Counted from the stretch's first letter, positions 1 through 9,090 are shown. The stretch is DNA of 64,000 nt from Janthinobacterium lividum (GCF_011601275.1 NZ_JAAOLY010000014.1:62001-126000), one strand, 5' to 3'. Program-made: numbers and translations. Notes: generated by a model not told the origin, from the letters alone.

Positions 1-44
1 TGGCACAGCGCCATGGCGGCGGCAGCCAATAAAGTCAGTTTCAT
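1..44 (-). CDS. 5' end of an exported protein (partial, runs off the left edge)
   Basis: Only about 14 codons are inside the window. They read MKLTLLAAAAMALC, a short basic start followed by an Ala/Leu-rich core, as in a Sec signal peptide; a Cys at residue 14 could equally be a lipobox cysteine. The ATG at 44 is preceded by GGGGA at a suitable distance. An in-frame ATG at 65 would add MIKLGTR but has a poorer ribosome site. The function cannot be told from this fragment. Confidence 0.5.
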   Translation of the reverse strand, partial: MKLTLLAAAAMALC

Positions 45-137
45 GCGGGTCCCCAGTTTTATCATGGTTTTTATGTCTGTCCAGTATCGGACAGCCACCA
101 TCGAGGAACTAGGGAAAAACTCCCGCCGTGCGGGGAA

Positions 138-599
138 CTAACGCTGCAAAGGCAGGTAGCTCTGCTTGAGCTGGCGCAAGACAAAACTCGATTTGCTGTG
201 GCGGATGCCGGGGATTTTGTATAAACGCTCGCGCAGCAGGCGTTCGTAGTCGCGCGTGTCGCTGACGGCAATGCGCAGGTAGTAGTCGTAGTCGCCCGAT
301 ACAAGAAACGCTTCCAGCACTTCCGGGATCATGGCCAGCGCATGGCCGAATTCGAACAGGGCCTGGTCGGAATGATCGTCCAGGGTGACTTGCACGATGA
401 CGGTGTCGGCCAGCCCCACCTTGGCCGCGTTGACGTTGACCGTATAGCCTTCGATGACGCCATCGTCTTCCATGCGCTTGATGCGCGCCCAGCATGGCGA
501 GGACGTCAGGCCCACCTTGGCGCTCAGCTCGTGCAGGCTGATGCGGGCATCCTGCTGCAGGGCCGTCAGGATGGCGAGGTCGAATTTGTCGAGCTTCAT
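138..599 (-). CDS. Lrp/AsnC family transcriptional regulator
   Basis: A 153-residue protein, the usual length for Lrp/AsnC regulators. The N-terminal winged helix is clear (LDKFDLAILTALQQDARIS, then the recognition helix in VGLTSSPCWARIKRMEDDG). A C-terminal RAM/AsnC ligand-binding domain follows, with the typical VSGDYDYYLRIAVSD strand. Such proteins bind amino acids and act as octamers or dimers on nearby promoters. It is divergent from an acetolactate synthase large subunit, 99 bases from that gene's chosen start, so local control of that gene and of itself is likely but inferred. The ATG at 599 gives the canonical MKLDKFD start; upstream in-frame extension is not needed. Confidence 0.93.
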   Translation of the reverse strand: MKLDKFDLAILTALQQDARISLHELSAKVGLTSSPCWARIKRMEDDGVIEGYTVNVNAAKVGLADTVIVQVTLDDHSDQALFEFGHALAMIPEVLEAFLVSGDYDYYLRIAVSDTRDYERLLRERLYKIPGIRHSKSSFVLRQLKQSYLPLQR

Positions 600-615
600 T
601 CTGTTTTTTCCATAT

Positions 616-626
616 TTTGCAGCAAA
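616..626. promoter_or_regulatory. candidate Lrp-type operator in the divergent promoter region
   Basis: The short palindrome TTTGC-A-GCAAA lies in an AT-rich patch between the divergent Lrp regulator and acetolactate synthase genes. A second TTTTGC follows about ten bases on. Lrp/AsnC proteins often bind short AT-rich dyads in their own promoter regions; assigning this one is inference. Confidence 0.3.
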
Positions 627-698
627 TTTTGCTGAAGTATGCATTCTATACGAGAAAACCAGCAGCCTTTTCTGACGCACCAGGCAGAAAATAAGGCC

Positions 699-2480
699 AT
701 GAAACCCGATCCCGCTCCCCTCCTCGCTCCCGCCCACGATCTTGCGCCGCGCAACGGCGCCAGCACCCTGATCGACACCCTGCTGGCCCTGGGCGTCGAC
801 ACCGTCTTCGGCTATCCCGGCGGCGCCGTGCTGCCACTGTACGATGCGCTGCACGCGCAGCCCCGCTTGCGCCACGTGCTCGTGCGCCACGAACAGGCGG
901 CAGTGCATGCGGCCGAAGGGTATGCGCGCAGCACGGGCCGGCCCGGCGTCGTCTTCGTCACGTCCGGCCCCGGCATGAGCAACACCACCACGGGCTTGCT
1001 CGACGCCCTGTGCGATTCGATTCCCGTCATCTGCATCAGCGGCCAGGTGGCCACCACCAGCATCGGCACGAACGCCTTCCAGGAATGCGACGCGCTGGGC
1101 ATTTCGCACCCCGTTACCAAGTGGAACCGGCAAATCCGCACGGCCGACGAAACGGCCGCCGTCGTGCAGGAAGCGTACGCGCAAGCCACGCAGGGCCGCC
1201 CCGGTCCCGTGCTGATCGACTTTCCCAAGGATATGCAGCTGGCGCCCGTCGCGAACCACACGCCGCTGCCGTCCGTCGCCTTGGCCGACGCTCTCCTGCC
1301 CGAAAGCACTGAGCTGGAACGGGCCGCCAGCCTGATCGCCAACGCGCGCCAGCCCGTGTTCTATGGCGGCGGAGGCCTCATCAATTCCGGCCTCGATGCC
1401 TGCGCCGCGTTCCAGCAACTGGTGAAACTGGCGGCCGCGCCGTGCACCCTGACCCTGCTGGGACTGGGCGCCTTTCCCGCCTCGCACCCGGCCTTCCTCG
1501 GCATGCTGGGCATGCACGGCACCCTGGAAGCGAACCTGGCCATGCATCATGCGGACCTGATCGTCTGCGTCGGCGCCCGCTTCGACGACCGGGTCACGGG
1601 GCGCCTGGACGCCTTCTGCCCCGGCGCGAAAATCATCCACGTCGATATCGATCCGGCGTCGATCGGCAAGGTGGTGCGCGCCGACGTGGCCCTGCGCGGC
1701 GATTGCGCGCCCGTGCTGGCGGCCCTGCTGGCGCAGCTGCGCGGCCGCTTGCTGGCGGACCGCCAGCCGTGGTGGCAGCGTATCGACGGCTGGCGCGCGC
1801 AGGACTGCCTGGCGTTCGACGACACGCTTGACGTGATCGCGCCGCAGGCGCTGATGCGGCGCCTGCGGGCGGCCCTGGACGGACAGGACGCCATCGTGTC
1901 CACCGACGTGGGCCAGCACCAGATGTGGGCCGCGCAGCACTTGCGCTTCGAGCAGCCGCGCCGCTGGCTCACCTCGGGCGGCGCCGGCACCATGGGATAC
2001 GGCTTGCCGGCCGCCATCGGCGCGCAGATCGCCCATCCGGGGAAATGCGTCGTGTGCGTCAGCGGCGACGCGTCGATTTTGATGAATATCCAGGAACTGG
2101 CCACGGCCGTGCAGCACCGCCTGCCCGTGAAAGTGGTGCTGTCGAACAATGGCTACATGGGCATGGTGCGCCAGTGGCAGGAACTCATCCATGGCGGACG
2201 CTACAGCCACAGCTACACGGAAGCGCTGCCCGACTTCGTCGCCCTGGCGCGCGCGTTCGGCTGGCAGGCGCAAACGGTCAGCCGGCGCGACGAGCTCGAC
2301 GGGGCGCTGGCGACCTGCCTGGCATCAAGCGGCCCCTACTTCCTCGACGTGCGCGTGCATGGCGAGGAAAACTGCTTTCCCATGATGGCGCCCGGCGCGG
2401 GGCACCATGAAGTGACCCTGTCCAAGGGCAAGGTGTACAGCGAACGGCAGGCCGGATTAGCGGGGCAACGCCTCGCGTAA
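699..2480 (+). CDS. ilvB: acetolactate synthase large subunit (unlinked to a small subunit)
   Basis: A ThDP-dependent enzyme of about 593 residues that joins two pyruvates, or pyruvate and 2-oxobutyrate, in branched-chain amino acid synthesis. The N-terminal PYR domain has [16 protein letters not shown] and the catalytic glutamate in [12 protein letters not shown] (Glu65). The C-terminal ThDP-binding motif is [15 protein letters not shown] followed by [15 protein letters not shown] 699 places the conserved [14 protein letters not shown] about 18 codons in, as in relatives; ATG 639 would add 20 unconserved residues and crowd the divergent promoter. No ilvN/ilvH regulatory subunit is adjacent, so this may be a paralogue or a catabolic type. 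The last ten codons, including the stop, are made by a palindromic repeat (2451-2486). Confidence 0.9.
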   Translation: MKPDPAPLLAPAHDLAPRNGASTLIDTLLALGVDTVFGYPGGAVLPLYDALHAQPRLRHVLVRHEQAAVHAAEGYARSTGRPGVVFVTSGPGMSNTTTGLLDALCDSIPVICISGQVATTSIGTNAFQECDALGISHPVTKWNRQIRTADETAAVVQEAYAQATQGRPGPVLIDFPKDMQLAPVANHTPLPSVALADALLPESTELERAASLIANARQPVFYGGGGLINSGLDACAAFQQLVKLAAAPCTLTLLGLGAFPASHPAFLGMLGMHGTLEANLAMHHADLIVCVGARFDDRVTGRLDAFCPGAKIIHVDIDPASIGKVVRADVALRGDCAPVLAALLAQLRGRLLADRQPWWQRIDGWRAQDCLAFDDTLDVIAPQALMRRLRAALDGQDAIVSTDVGQHQMWAAQHLRFEQPRRWLTSGGAGTMGYGLPAAIGAQIAHPGKCVVCVSGDASILMNIQELATAVQHRLPVKVVLSNNGYMGMVRQWQELIHGGRYSHSYTEALPDFVALARAFGWQAQTVSRRDELDGALATCLASSGPYFLDVRVHGEENCFPMMAPGAGHHEVTLSKGKVYSERQAGLAGQRLA

Positions 2481-2526
2481 TCCGGCACCACCACCGGCCG
2501 CGCCAACCATGTTGCCGGATTACGCC
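2449..2526. repeat. REP-like palindromic element, plus an inverted half copy
   Basis: Left arm GCCGGATTAGCG (2451-2462) pairs with CGCGTAATCCGGC (2474-2486). A second half-element GCCGGATTACGC lies at 2514-2525. The same core recurs near 14145, 26654, 36544 and 36605. Here it supplies the TAA stop (2478-2480) of the acetolactate synthase gene. The half copy supplies the stop (2520-2522) of the AraC gene on the other strand. Confidence 0.8.
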
Positions 2527-3377
2527 CATATCCTGTAGATCCAATAACTTTCATCCTCTCGGCTGGCGCGCGCGAGTTCCGTGGGACTCAGGCCCGTGAT
2601 GGCGCGCACTTCGCGGCACAGGTGGGCCTGGTCGGCGTAGCCGCCCTCGGCGGCGATATCGCTCCATGCAGCGTTGCCTTGCAGCATGGATTCTCGCGCG
2701 TCGAGAAACGACTGTTCCGCGCGGCGCATGCGGCGCAAGGTGCGCATAGGCTGGCCGGCCCAGGCCTTGATGCGGCGCTCGATATTGCGCGCGCCGCTGG
2801 CCAGGCCCGTCGATGCCGCTTGCACGCCCAGGCGGCGTACCCAGTCCTGGATGGCGCCGGCAGGATGGTCGCCGTTCTTGCGCGCCAGTTGCCAGCGCGA
2901 CGCGAGAAAATCTTCCACCAGCGCGATGCGCGCCGCGTCATCGGGCGCGGCCAGCACGGCGTCCGACAGCACCAGCCAGTCGACGTCGAACAGCGCGTCG
3001 AGCGGACGGAACTGGTCCAGCAAGGCATCCATCGATACGCCCGTCAACGCATGCAGGGCGGCCGGATAAAACATCACGATAAACGAATGCACTGGGCCGG
3101 GGTTGTAGCTGACCAGCGGATACGAGCGGGGGCCGCCGAACAGCGCGGGCGGCATGCGCACGTCCGGCAGCGACAGTCCCGGCGCGGCCGCTTCCACGTC
3201 GCCGGCGACGGTCCAGATGATGCTGCACATGGGTGCGGCGGGAAAGCGGTTCAGGCGCTGGGCCGGCGTCAACGGTGCGCAGCCCGTGGTGTCGCGCACG
3301 AGGAAAGCGCGCACGCAGGACGCCAGCGCGGTGCGCGGCGCGATCAGGCGGCTCAGGGGCGTAGGGGCGGCAGGCAT
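2520..3377 (-). CDS. AraC family transcriptional regulator
   Basis: A 285-residue protein. The C-terminal part carries the double helix-turn-helix of AraC/XylS regulators (RTLRRMRRAEQSFLDARE, then WSDIAAEGGYADQAHLCREV and the GLSPTEL signature). The N-terminal two thirds is a DUF6597-like sensory region of unknown ligand. It is transcribed divergently from the P450 gene with 135 bases between them, so it is the natural candidate regulator of that gene (inference). The ATG at 3377 lacks a strong Shine-Dalgarno. The stop codon lies within a palindromic repeat, so the C-terminus WA-stop may have been trimmed by insertion of that element. Confidence 0.85.
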   Translation of the reverse strand: MPAAPTPLSRLIAPRTALASCVRAFLVRDTTGCAPLTPAQRLNRFPAAPMCSIIWTVAGDVEAAAPGLSLPDVRMPPALFGGPRSYPLVSYNPGPVHSFIVMFYPAALHALTGVSMDALLDQFRPLDALFDVDWLVLSDAVLAAPDDAARIALVEDFLASRWQLARKNGDHPAGAIQDWVRRLGVQAASTGLASGARNIERRIKAWAGQPMRTLRRMRRAEQSFLDARESMLQGNAAWSDIAAEGGYADQAHLCREVRAITGLSPTELARASREDESYWIYRIWA

Positions 3378-3512
3378 GGCGACGATTGTACCGGCAATTT
3401 CTGGCCGCGCACGATGTCGTATTCATTCAATACAAGCGGGCCGCAATCGCGTAGAGTGTGGCCATTATTGCAAGCAATCCGCGTACTTTCACCGCATCGA
3501 CAGGAGATGTTC

Positions 3513-4952
3513 ATGCCGCCACTCGACCACGCCGCCGCGCCCGCCACCACCGCACCGCTGCGCCAGATCCGCCGCTTGCCGGGGCCATTCGCCCTGCCCA
3601 TCGTCGGCAACAGCCTGCAAATCAAGCTCACGCGCATCCACCGCGACGTGGAACAGTGGGTGCGGCGCTACGGCCCCTACATGCGCGCCTGGTTCGGCCG
3701 TACCCTGGTGCTGGTGGTGGCCGACAGCGAGGCCGTCGGCGCCGTACTGCGCGACCGGCCCGACGGTTTTCGCCGGCCCTTGAGCAGCTCCATCGTTTCC
3801 GACGAAATGGGCGGCGTGCCCGGCCTGTTCCTGGCCGAGGGCACGGAGTGGCGCAACCAGCGCCGCATGGTCATGGCCGGCATGGCGCCCGGCGCCATCA
3901 AGGCGTATTTTCCGGCGCTGGTGACGGTGGCGCAGCGCCTGCAACGGCGCTGGCATCTGGCCGCCACGCAAGGCCAGGCGATCGACCTCGACGGCGACCT
4001 GAAACGCTACACGGTCGACATCATCGCCGGCCTGGCCTTCGGCACGGAAGTCAACACGCTCGAATCGGGCGAAGACGTGATCCAGCGCCACATGGACGAC
4101 ATCCTGCCCGCCGTGGCGCGGCGCAGCCTGTCCATGTTCCCGTACTGGCGCTATGTCAAGCTGCCCGTCGACCGCCGGCTGGACCGCGACGTGGCGGCCC
4201 TGTCGGCCGCCGTGGCCGACCTGGTGCAGCAGGCGCGCACGCGCATGGCGCACGACCCGGCGCGCCGCGAGCATCCGCCCAACCTGCTCGAAGCGATGAT
4301 CGCCGCCGCCGACCTGGAGGGCAGCGGCGTGACGGACCGCAACGTGGCCGGCAACGTGCTTACCATGCTGCTGGCGGGAGAGGATACGACGGCCAATACG
4401 GTCTCCTGGATGATCTATCTGTTGCAGCGCCATCCGCACACCCTGGCCCGGGCGCGCGAGGAAGTGCGGCGCCTGGCGCCCGACGTGGCCGGTTTCACGA
4501 TCGAACAGATGGATAGCCTCGACTACCTGGGCGCCTGCGCCAGCGAAGCCATGCGTTTGAAACCGGTGGCGCCCTTCCTGCCCGTCGAGGCGCTGCGCGA
4601 CACGGTCATCGGCGACATCGCCGTGCCGGCCGGCACCCTCGTGTGGTGCGTGATGCGCAACGACACGGTGTCCGATGCACACTTTCCCGATGCGCAGGCC
4701 TTCCGGCCCGAGCGCTGGCTGGAAGGCGGCGAAGCGAACAACAAGCGCGCTTCGATGCCCTTTGGCGCTGGCTTGCGCACGTGCCCGGGCCGCTACCTGG
4801 CCTTGTTGGAAATCAAGATCGCCATGGCCATGCTGCTGGGCAGCTTCGACATCGCCGGCGTCGACACGCCCGATGGCGGCGAGGCGCAGGAACTGATGGG
4901 TTTCGTGATGTCGCCCATCGGCCTGACGATGCGCCTGGCGCGGCCGCGGTGA
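3513..4952 (+). CDS. cytochrome P450
   Basis: A 479-residue soluble P450 monooxygenase. Visible motifs are the I-helix oxygen-activation motif AGEDTT (residues 288-293), the K-helix EAMR, the PERF-type segment RPERWLEG, and the haem loop FGAGLRTCPGR with the ligand Cys424. The N-terminal proline-rich RRLPGPFALPIVGN resembles microsomal-type bacterial P450s of the CYP4/CYP102 kind rather than the camphor type; no membrane anchor is evident. The substrate is unknown. ATG 3513 is chosen because CAGGAG lies six bases upstream; the nearby ATG at 3507 would abut that site. No ferredoxin or reductase gene is adjacent, so redox partners must come from elsewhere. The next gene, a GNAT, starts 36 bases downstream. 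Confidence 0.93.
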   Translation: MPPLDHAAAPATTAPLRQIRRLPGPFALPIVGNSLQIKLTRIHRDVEQWVRRYGPYMRAWFGRTLVLVVADSEAVGAVLRDRPDGFRRPLSSSIVSDEMGGVPGLFLAEGTEWRNQRRMVMAGMAPGAIKAYFPALVTVAQRLQRRWHLAATQGQAIDLDGDLKRYTVDIIAGLAFGTEVNTLESGEDVIQRHMDDILPAVARRSLSMFPYWRYVKLPVDRRLDRDVAALSAAVADLVQQARTRMAHDPARREHPPNLLEAMIAAADLEGSGVTDRNVAGNVLTMLLAGEDTTANTVSWMIYLLQRHPHTLARAREEVRRLAPDVAGFTIEQMDSLDYLGACASEAMRLKPVAPFLPVEALRDTVIGDIAVPAGTLVWCVMRNDTVSDAHFPDAQAFRPERWLEGGEANNKRASMPFGAGLRTCPGRYLALLEIKIAMAMLLGSFDIAGVDTPDGGEAQELMGFVMSPIGLTMRLARPR

Positions 4953-4988
4953 TACCATGGGGGTAATCTCAGTCAACGTGCTTCCCCC

Positions 4989-5450
4989 ATGCAAATTCAC
5001 CTGGAATCGCCGCAGCAAGCGGACGTGCAAACCCTGATCGCCGAGCTTGATGCCTATCAACAGACCCTGTATCCGGCCGAGTGCGTCTACTCGCTGGACC
5101 TGGCGTCCGTGCCGTCCGATACCCTGCTGTTCGCCGTCGCCCGCGATGCGGCAGGCGCGGCGCGGGCCTGCGGCGCCATCGTCGTCACGCCCGATTTCGG
5201 CGAAGTCAAGCGCATGTACGTGCACCCGGACAGCCGTGGCCTGGGCCTGGCCAAGCGCCTGCTGGCCCTGCTGGAAGAACAGGCGCTGGCGCGCGGCTGC
5301 CGCTTGCTGACGTTAGAGACGGGCATCCACCAGCCAGAAGCCATCGCCCTGTACGCGCGCCACGGCTACCAGCGGCGCGGACCGTACGGCGACTACCCCG
5401 ACGATCCGTTCAGTGTCTTCATGGAAAAACCGCTGCAGGAGGCGGCATGA
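4989..5450 (+). CDS. GNAT family N-acetyltransferase
   Basis: A 153-residue protein of single-domain GNAT length. The acetyl-CoA pyrophosphate loop is seen as SRGLGLAKRLL (the R-x-x-G-x-A motif), preceded by the beta-4 strand VKRMYVHPD. It is followed by the typical LLTLETG and EAIALYARHGYQ segment, then a C-terminal F-M-E-K. The acceptor substrate is unknown. Its stop overlaps the start of the next gene (ATGA), so the two are probably translationally coupled. Confidence 0.9.
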   Translation: MQIHLESPQQADVQTLIAELDAYQQTLYPAECVYSLDLASVPSDTLLFAVARDAAGAARACGAIVVTPDFGEVKRMYVHPDSRGLGLAKRLLALLEEQALARGCRLLTLETGIHQPEAIALYARHGYQRRGPYGDYPDDPFSVFMEKPLQEAA

Positions 5451-5806
5451 GCGCGCCAGCCGACAGCCTGCTCGACATCCGTACTCGCCTGCGCGCCTTT
5501 GCCGCCGAGCGCGACTGGGACCAGTTCCACACGCCGAAAAACCTGGCCATGGCCCTGTCCGTGGAAGTGGCGGAACTGGCGGAACACTACCAGTGGCTGC
5601 CCACGGGCGCCGATGCCGAGCTGGACGAGGCCAAACGCACGGGCATCCGCCATGAACTGGCCGACGTACTGATGTACCTGGTGCGCCTGGCCGACAAGAG
5701 CGGTGTCGACCTGCACGCGGCCGTGCTGGAAAAGATGGAACTCAATGCGCAGAAATATCCGGCGCAGCAGGTGCGCGGCGACGCGCGCAAATATAGCGAG
5801 TACTGA
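5447..5806 (+). CDS. MazG-like nucleotide pyrophosphohydrolase
   Basis: A 119-residue all-alpha NTP pyrophosphatase, close in size to the DCTPP1/RS21-C6 type. The Mg-binding EExxE/ExxD pattern appears as SVEVAELAEHYQW and RHELADVLMYLVRLAD. Such enzymes hydrolyse non-canonical or excess (d)NTPs to the monophosphate and pyrophosphate, which cleans the nucleotide pool. ATG 5447 overlaps the preceding stop and has AGGAGG at 5437-5442. A small hairpin (5820-5839) follows the stop but has no U-run, so no terminator is called. Confidence 0.88.
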   Translation: MSAPADSLLDIRTRLRAFAAERDWDQFHTPKNLAMALSVEVAELAEHYQWLPTGADAELDEAKRTGIRHELADVLMYLVRLADKSGVDLHAAVLEKMELNAQKYPAQQVRGDARKYSEY

Positions 5807-5866
5807 GCGAATACTGAGACAGCCACCCGTGCGTGGCTGATGCGCAAAAAAGCGTAGCATCCAGCC

Positions 5867-6655
5867 ATGCGCATCCCTCTCTTCCTGCTGCTTGTCTGCC
5901 TGCTCCCTGGCCCGGTTGCCCTGGCGCAAACCGCGCCCGTGCCGCAAGTCAAAGTGGGCGCCACGCGCGACCCCGTCGATAAATCCTACCGCAAGATGCT
6001 GCAGGGCGTGGACCGCTTCGAACGCGACCATGCGCTGGCGCCGCAGGCGGTGCTGCGCTTTCGTCTGCTGCCGCGTCAGCCCGGCGTGGACATGACGGGC
6101 GTGCGGCTGCGCATCGCCGGCGACACCGTCAGCATCCCGTTACCATTGGCAGAGGACAACAGCTTTGCCCCCGTGCGCAATGCGCAAGCGACGCGCGAAG
6201 ACGCCGTGCTGATCGCCAACCGCAAGGCCACCACCATGAGCTGGCGCGCGCAAGTCATCACGCCCGGCTTGCCGCCCGGCACGCGGCGCCTGGGCGACTT
6301 GCGCCTGGAATGCCGCGCCGGCATGGATTCCGGCCTGATCTCGAACGACCCGCAAATCATCGCCTGGCTGTCCAGCATGCTCTACAGCACCGACAAAGTC
6401 TGTTCCGAGCCGGACGGCAATTATCTGTTCTTCACAGACCGCCCCCTGTTCGGCGTGACCCTCGTGCATGGCGAGCGCAGGGTTTCGCTACCGTTCAAGA
6501 TGCTGTACGCGGGCGGCGAGCAGACCCCCGCCTCGCTGCCCTATTGCGACTGCCAGGTACTGCTCGACCGCACGTATTACGCGCCCCTGTGGGATAGCAG
6601 CTGGCCCGACGATACCCTGCTGGAATTTAACTATATGGACGAGGTGGCGCCATGA
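5867..6655 (+). CDS. exported protein of unknown function
   Basis: A 262-residue protein with a clear signal peptide (RIPLFLLLVCLLPGPVALA, cleavage after ALA-Q near residue 20). The mature part is probably periplasmic and soluble, with four cysteines (ECRAG, KVCSEP and CDC) that could form disulphides. I recognise no family. It overlaps the following lipoprotein gene by four bases (ATGA), so the two are likely made together and may act together at the envelope. Confidence 0.75.
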   Translation: MRIPLFLLLVCLLPGPVALAQTAPVPQVKVGATRDPVDKSYRKMLQGVDRFERDHALAPQAVLRFRLLPRQPGVDMTGVRLRIAGDTVSIPLPLAEDNSFAPVRNAQATREDAVLIANRKATTMSWRAQVITPGLPPGTRRLGDLRLECRAGMDSGLISNDPQIIAWLSSMLYSTDKVCSEPDGNYLFFTDRPLFGVTLVHGERRVSLPFKMLYAGGEQTPASLPYCDCQVLLDRTYYAPLWDSSWPDDTLLEFNYMDEVAP

Positions 6656-6960
6656 AGTGGCTCAGTGTCTTCGCGCTGGTGCTGCTGGCCGCCTGCTCCG
6701 GCACGCGCGCCTTGCAGGCAAGCAAGAACGTGCCTTACGCAACCCTGGAGCAGACGGTGCAACCAGGCAGCAGCACGCGCGAACAGGTGCGCGCCGCGCT
6801 GGGAGAGAGCACGTCCATCCGCTTCGACAGCGGCAATGAAGTGTGGATGTACACTTACCCGGCCGCCTCGGGCGCGCAGGGAGAATATGTGATTTTGTTT
6901 GGCGGGGATGGGGTGGTGAAGAAAGTGCGCAGCGGGGAGGTGTACCGGGTACCGAAGTAA
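6652..6960 (+). CDS. small outer-membrane-type lipoprotein, BamE/OmlA-like fold
   Basis: A 102-residue protein with a lipoprotein signal ending in LLAAC, Cys15 being the lipidation site. The mature region, with PGSSTREQVRAALGEST followed by a W-x-Y strand, resembles the small SmpA/OmlA (BamE-like) domain, in which a T-x-x-x-V/L-x-x-x-L-G turn is typical. This is a fold-level guess; bamE itself is usually longer and lies elsewhere. Translation is coupled to the upstream exported protein. A stem-loop follows at 6962-6986. Confidence 0.75.
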   Translation: MKWLSVFALVLLAACSGTRALQASKNVPYATLEQTVQPGSSTREQVRAALGESTSIRFDSGNEVWMYTYPAASGAQGEYVILFGGDGVVKKVRSGEVYRVPK

Positions 6961-6961
6961 A

Positions 6962-6986
6962 TCCCGCCAGCGGTGCGCTGGCGGGA
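6962..6986. terminator. stem-loop between convergent genes
   Basis: The ten-base arms TCCCGCCAGC and GCTGGCGGGA are perfect, with the five-base loop GGTGC. It lies two bases after the lipoprotein stop and eight bases after the chemoreceptor stop on the other strand. The U-run is weak on both sides, so termination strength is uncertain. Confidence 0.55.
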
Positions 6987-6993
6987 GATTGTC

Positions 6994-8649
6994 TTAGCGT
7001 GCCTTCAGCAAGGCCCGCGACGCGACGCCCGCGCCCACGCTGCGTCCCACGCCGGCAGTCTTGCGCTTGGGCGAGGCCTTCAATTTGAAGATGCCGATCG
7101 ACTGGGCCACGCTGTCGGTACGCTGCGCCAGGCTGGTGGCGGCCGCCGCCGCCTGCTCCACCAGCGCCGCATTCTGCTGCGTGATGCCATCCATGTGGAT
7201 GACGGCCTGGTTGACTTGCCCGATGCCCTGGTTCTGCTCGCGCGTGGTCGAGGAAATCTCGTCCATCACTTCCGTCACGCGGGCCACCGAGGCGATCACT
7301 TCCGTCATGGTGGCGCCCGCATTGCTGGTCAGCACGCTGCCCGCATTCACGGTGGCGATCGAATGGTCGATCAGGTTTTTCACTTCTTTCGCGGCCGTCG
7401 CCGAGCGCTGCGCCAGGCTGCGCACTTCGCCCGCCACGACGGCAAAACCACGACCGTGTTCGCCCGCGCGCGCCGCTTCCACGGCCGCGTTCAAGGCGAG
7501 GATATTCGTCTGGAAGGCGATGCCATCGATGAGACCGATGATGTCGAGAATCTTGCGCGACGAGGTGCTGATCTCGTCCATCGTGGTGACCACTTCGCTG
7601 ACGATGGTGCCGCCCTTGGCCGCGACGGTGGACGCCTGCGCCGCCAGGTCATTGGCCGTCGCCACGTGGTCGGCGCTGTTTTGCACCGTCGACGTCAGCT
7701 CTTCCATGCTGGCTGCCGTCTGTTCGAGGCTGGAGGCCTGCGATTCCGTGCGGCTGGATAAGTCCATGTTCCCCGTGGCGATTTCCGCCGTGGTGATGCG
7801 GATATCCTCGAAGTTGGCGCGCACGTCGCCGATGATGCTGTGCAGGTTGATGTTGGTCTGGCGCAAGGCCGCCATCAATTGGCCCATGTCATCGTCGCGT
7901 ACCTTGTCGATGACGCCCGTCAAGTCGCCCCCCGCCATCTTGCGCGCCACCGTGATGGCCTCGCCCAGCGGCGCGACGAGGGAGTTGTGCAGGTGGGCCC
8001 AGAAATACAGCATCAGCGCCACGGCCGCGGCGGCAGCGCCGCTGAGCCAGCTGCGCGTGGCCGTGCTCGTGTTGCCGTCGATATTCCACACGGCGCAGCC
8101 GAGGATGGCCAGCACCACGCCAAAGACGATGCAATGCAGGGCCAGGTCTTGCGACAGGGTCAGCTTGCGCCACTCGGCCAGCTTGGCGGCCCAGCCCTGG
8201 CGCACGACGCGGCCATTGCGGATCGCCAGCTTGGCGCTATTGCCGTCTTTAAAACTTTTATACAGGGCTGCCGCTTCGTTGATCTGCTCGCGCGTGGGCT
8301 TGGTGCGCACGGACATATAGCCGATCGGGCGGCCATTTTCGATGACGGGCGTGATATTGGCGAAGACCCAGTAGAAATCGCCATTCTTGCAGCGGTTCTT
8401 GACCATGCCGGTCCATGGCATGCCTGTCTTGATGGTGTCCCACAGGTCGGCAAACGCTTCGGCCGGCATATCGGGATGACGCAGGATATTCTGTGGCGCA
8501 CCCAGCAGTTCCATTTCTGAAAAACCGCTGACTTCAATGAAATACTGATTGGCGTAATTGATATTTCCCTGTAAATCCGTGGTGGAAACAATCGTCATGC
8601 CTTCATTTAATACGTATTCATTTTGCGTGATAGGCGTATTGACCCGCAT
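6994..8649 (-). CDS. PAS-containing methyl-accepting chemotaxis protein (Aer-like energy-taxis receptor)
   Basis: A 551-residue chemoreceptor. An N-terminal PAS domain (residues about 10-115, with the Aer-like [11 protein letters not shown] and [13 protein letters not shown]) lies in the cytoplasm. Two close hydrophobic segments (about 169-190 and 201-220) form a hairpin with no periplasmic sensor domain. A HAMP region follows, then the long MCP signalling coiled coil with the hairpin tip around [20 protein letters not shown]. This is the architecture of Aer, which senses redox through PAS-bound FAD; flavin binding here is inferred. GAGGAG precedes ATG 8649. It stands alone, away from che genes. 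The [10 protein letters not shown] tail is not a CheB/R NWETF pentapeptide. Confidence 0.93.
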   Translation of the reverse strand: MRVNTPITQNEYVLNEGMTIVSTTDLQGNINYANQYFIEVSGFSEMELLGAPQNILRHPDMPAEAFADLWDTIKTGMPWTGMVKNRCKNGDFYWVFANITPVIENGRPIGYMSVRTKPTREQINEAAALYKSFKDGNSAKLAIRNGRVVRQGWAAKLAEWRKLTLSQDLALHCIVFGVVLAILGCAVWNIDGNTSTATRSWLSGAAAAAVALMLYFWAHLHNSLVAPLGEAITVARKMAGGDLTGVIDKVRDDDMGQLMAALRQTNINLHSIIGDVRANFEDIRITTAEIATGNMDLSSRTESQASSLEQTAASMEELTSTVQNSADHVATANDLAAQASTVAAKGGTIVSEVVTTMDEISTSSRKILDIIGLIDGIAFQTNILALNAAVEAARAGEHGRGFAVVAGEVRSLAQRSATAAKEVKNLIDHSIATVNAGSVLTSNAGATMTEVIASVARVTEVMDEISSTTREQNQGIGQVNQAVIHMDGITQQNAALVEQAAAAATSLAQRTDSVAQSIGIFKLKASPKRKTAGVGRSVGAGVASRALLKAR

Positions 8650-9090
8650 CGTCGCTCCTCTATTTTTTTCAACTAGCATAACAAAAACATAAAAACAATA
8701 TACCACATCAAGCACCCATGATATATCGCCCAGGCGACAGTGATACTGGTCAAATAATTTAATAAAAGCCAATTAATTTATGTTTTAGAATTTACTTTGA
8801 TTCAACTTGATTGATTTTATTGAATGTAAAATTCAAATTGCGCGCAGATACAATAATTAATAAAAAATTATGCATTGACGCAGCAGCCAATAAATACGGC
8901 GTATGCGCCGATAAAAAGACGCAGATGAACTGGCGCAATGGTAGGCACGTGGCGACGCCTGCCGCCAACCATAACGCGGCAACAATATTCATTTCTTGAG
9001 GGAAAATAAAAACTGGCGCGAATGCGCCAGTGGGGGAACTGTCTCCAATCCGCGACACAGGCGCCGGGGAGGCGCCCGTGCAGGGATTGC
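8650..9090. other. AT-rich intergenic region, no gene supported
   Basis: This stretch is clearly richer in A and T than its surroundings, especially 8680-8900. It should carry the promoter of the chemoreceptor gene reading leftwards. The short open frames inside it start at TTG or run through the helicase terminator, and none has a good ribosome site. Apart from the terminator at 9003-9031 I see no defined element. Confidence 0.6.
9003..9031 (-). terminator. rho-independent terminator of the DEAD-box helicase gene
   Basis: On the minus strand the stem ACTGGCGC/GCGCCAGT with a four-base loop (9012-9031) is followed by TTTTTATTTT. This is a strong intrinsic terminator placed about 60 bases after the helicase stop. 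Confidence 0.85.

Noticed and set aside
138-2273. A 711-codon open frame across the Lrp and acetolactate synthase genes
   Set aside because: Only its last 153 codons are the Lrp regulator. The rest is antisense to the acetolactate synthase gene and reads as Arg/His/Gly-rich shadow typical of GC-rich DNA.
8792-9058. 88-codon open frame in the gap after the chemoreceptor gene
   Set aside because: It includes the helicase terminator stem, starts without a ribosome site and has no recognisable content.
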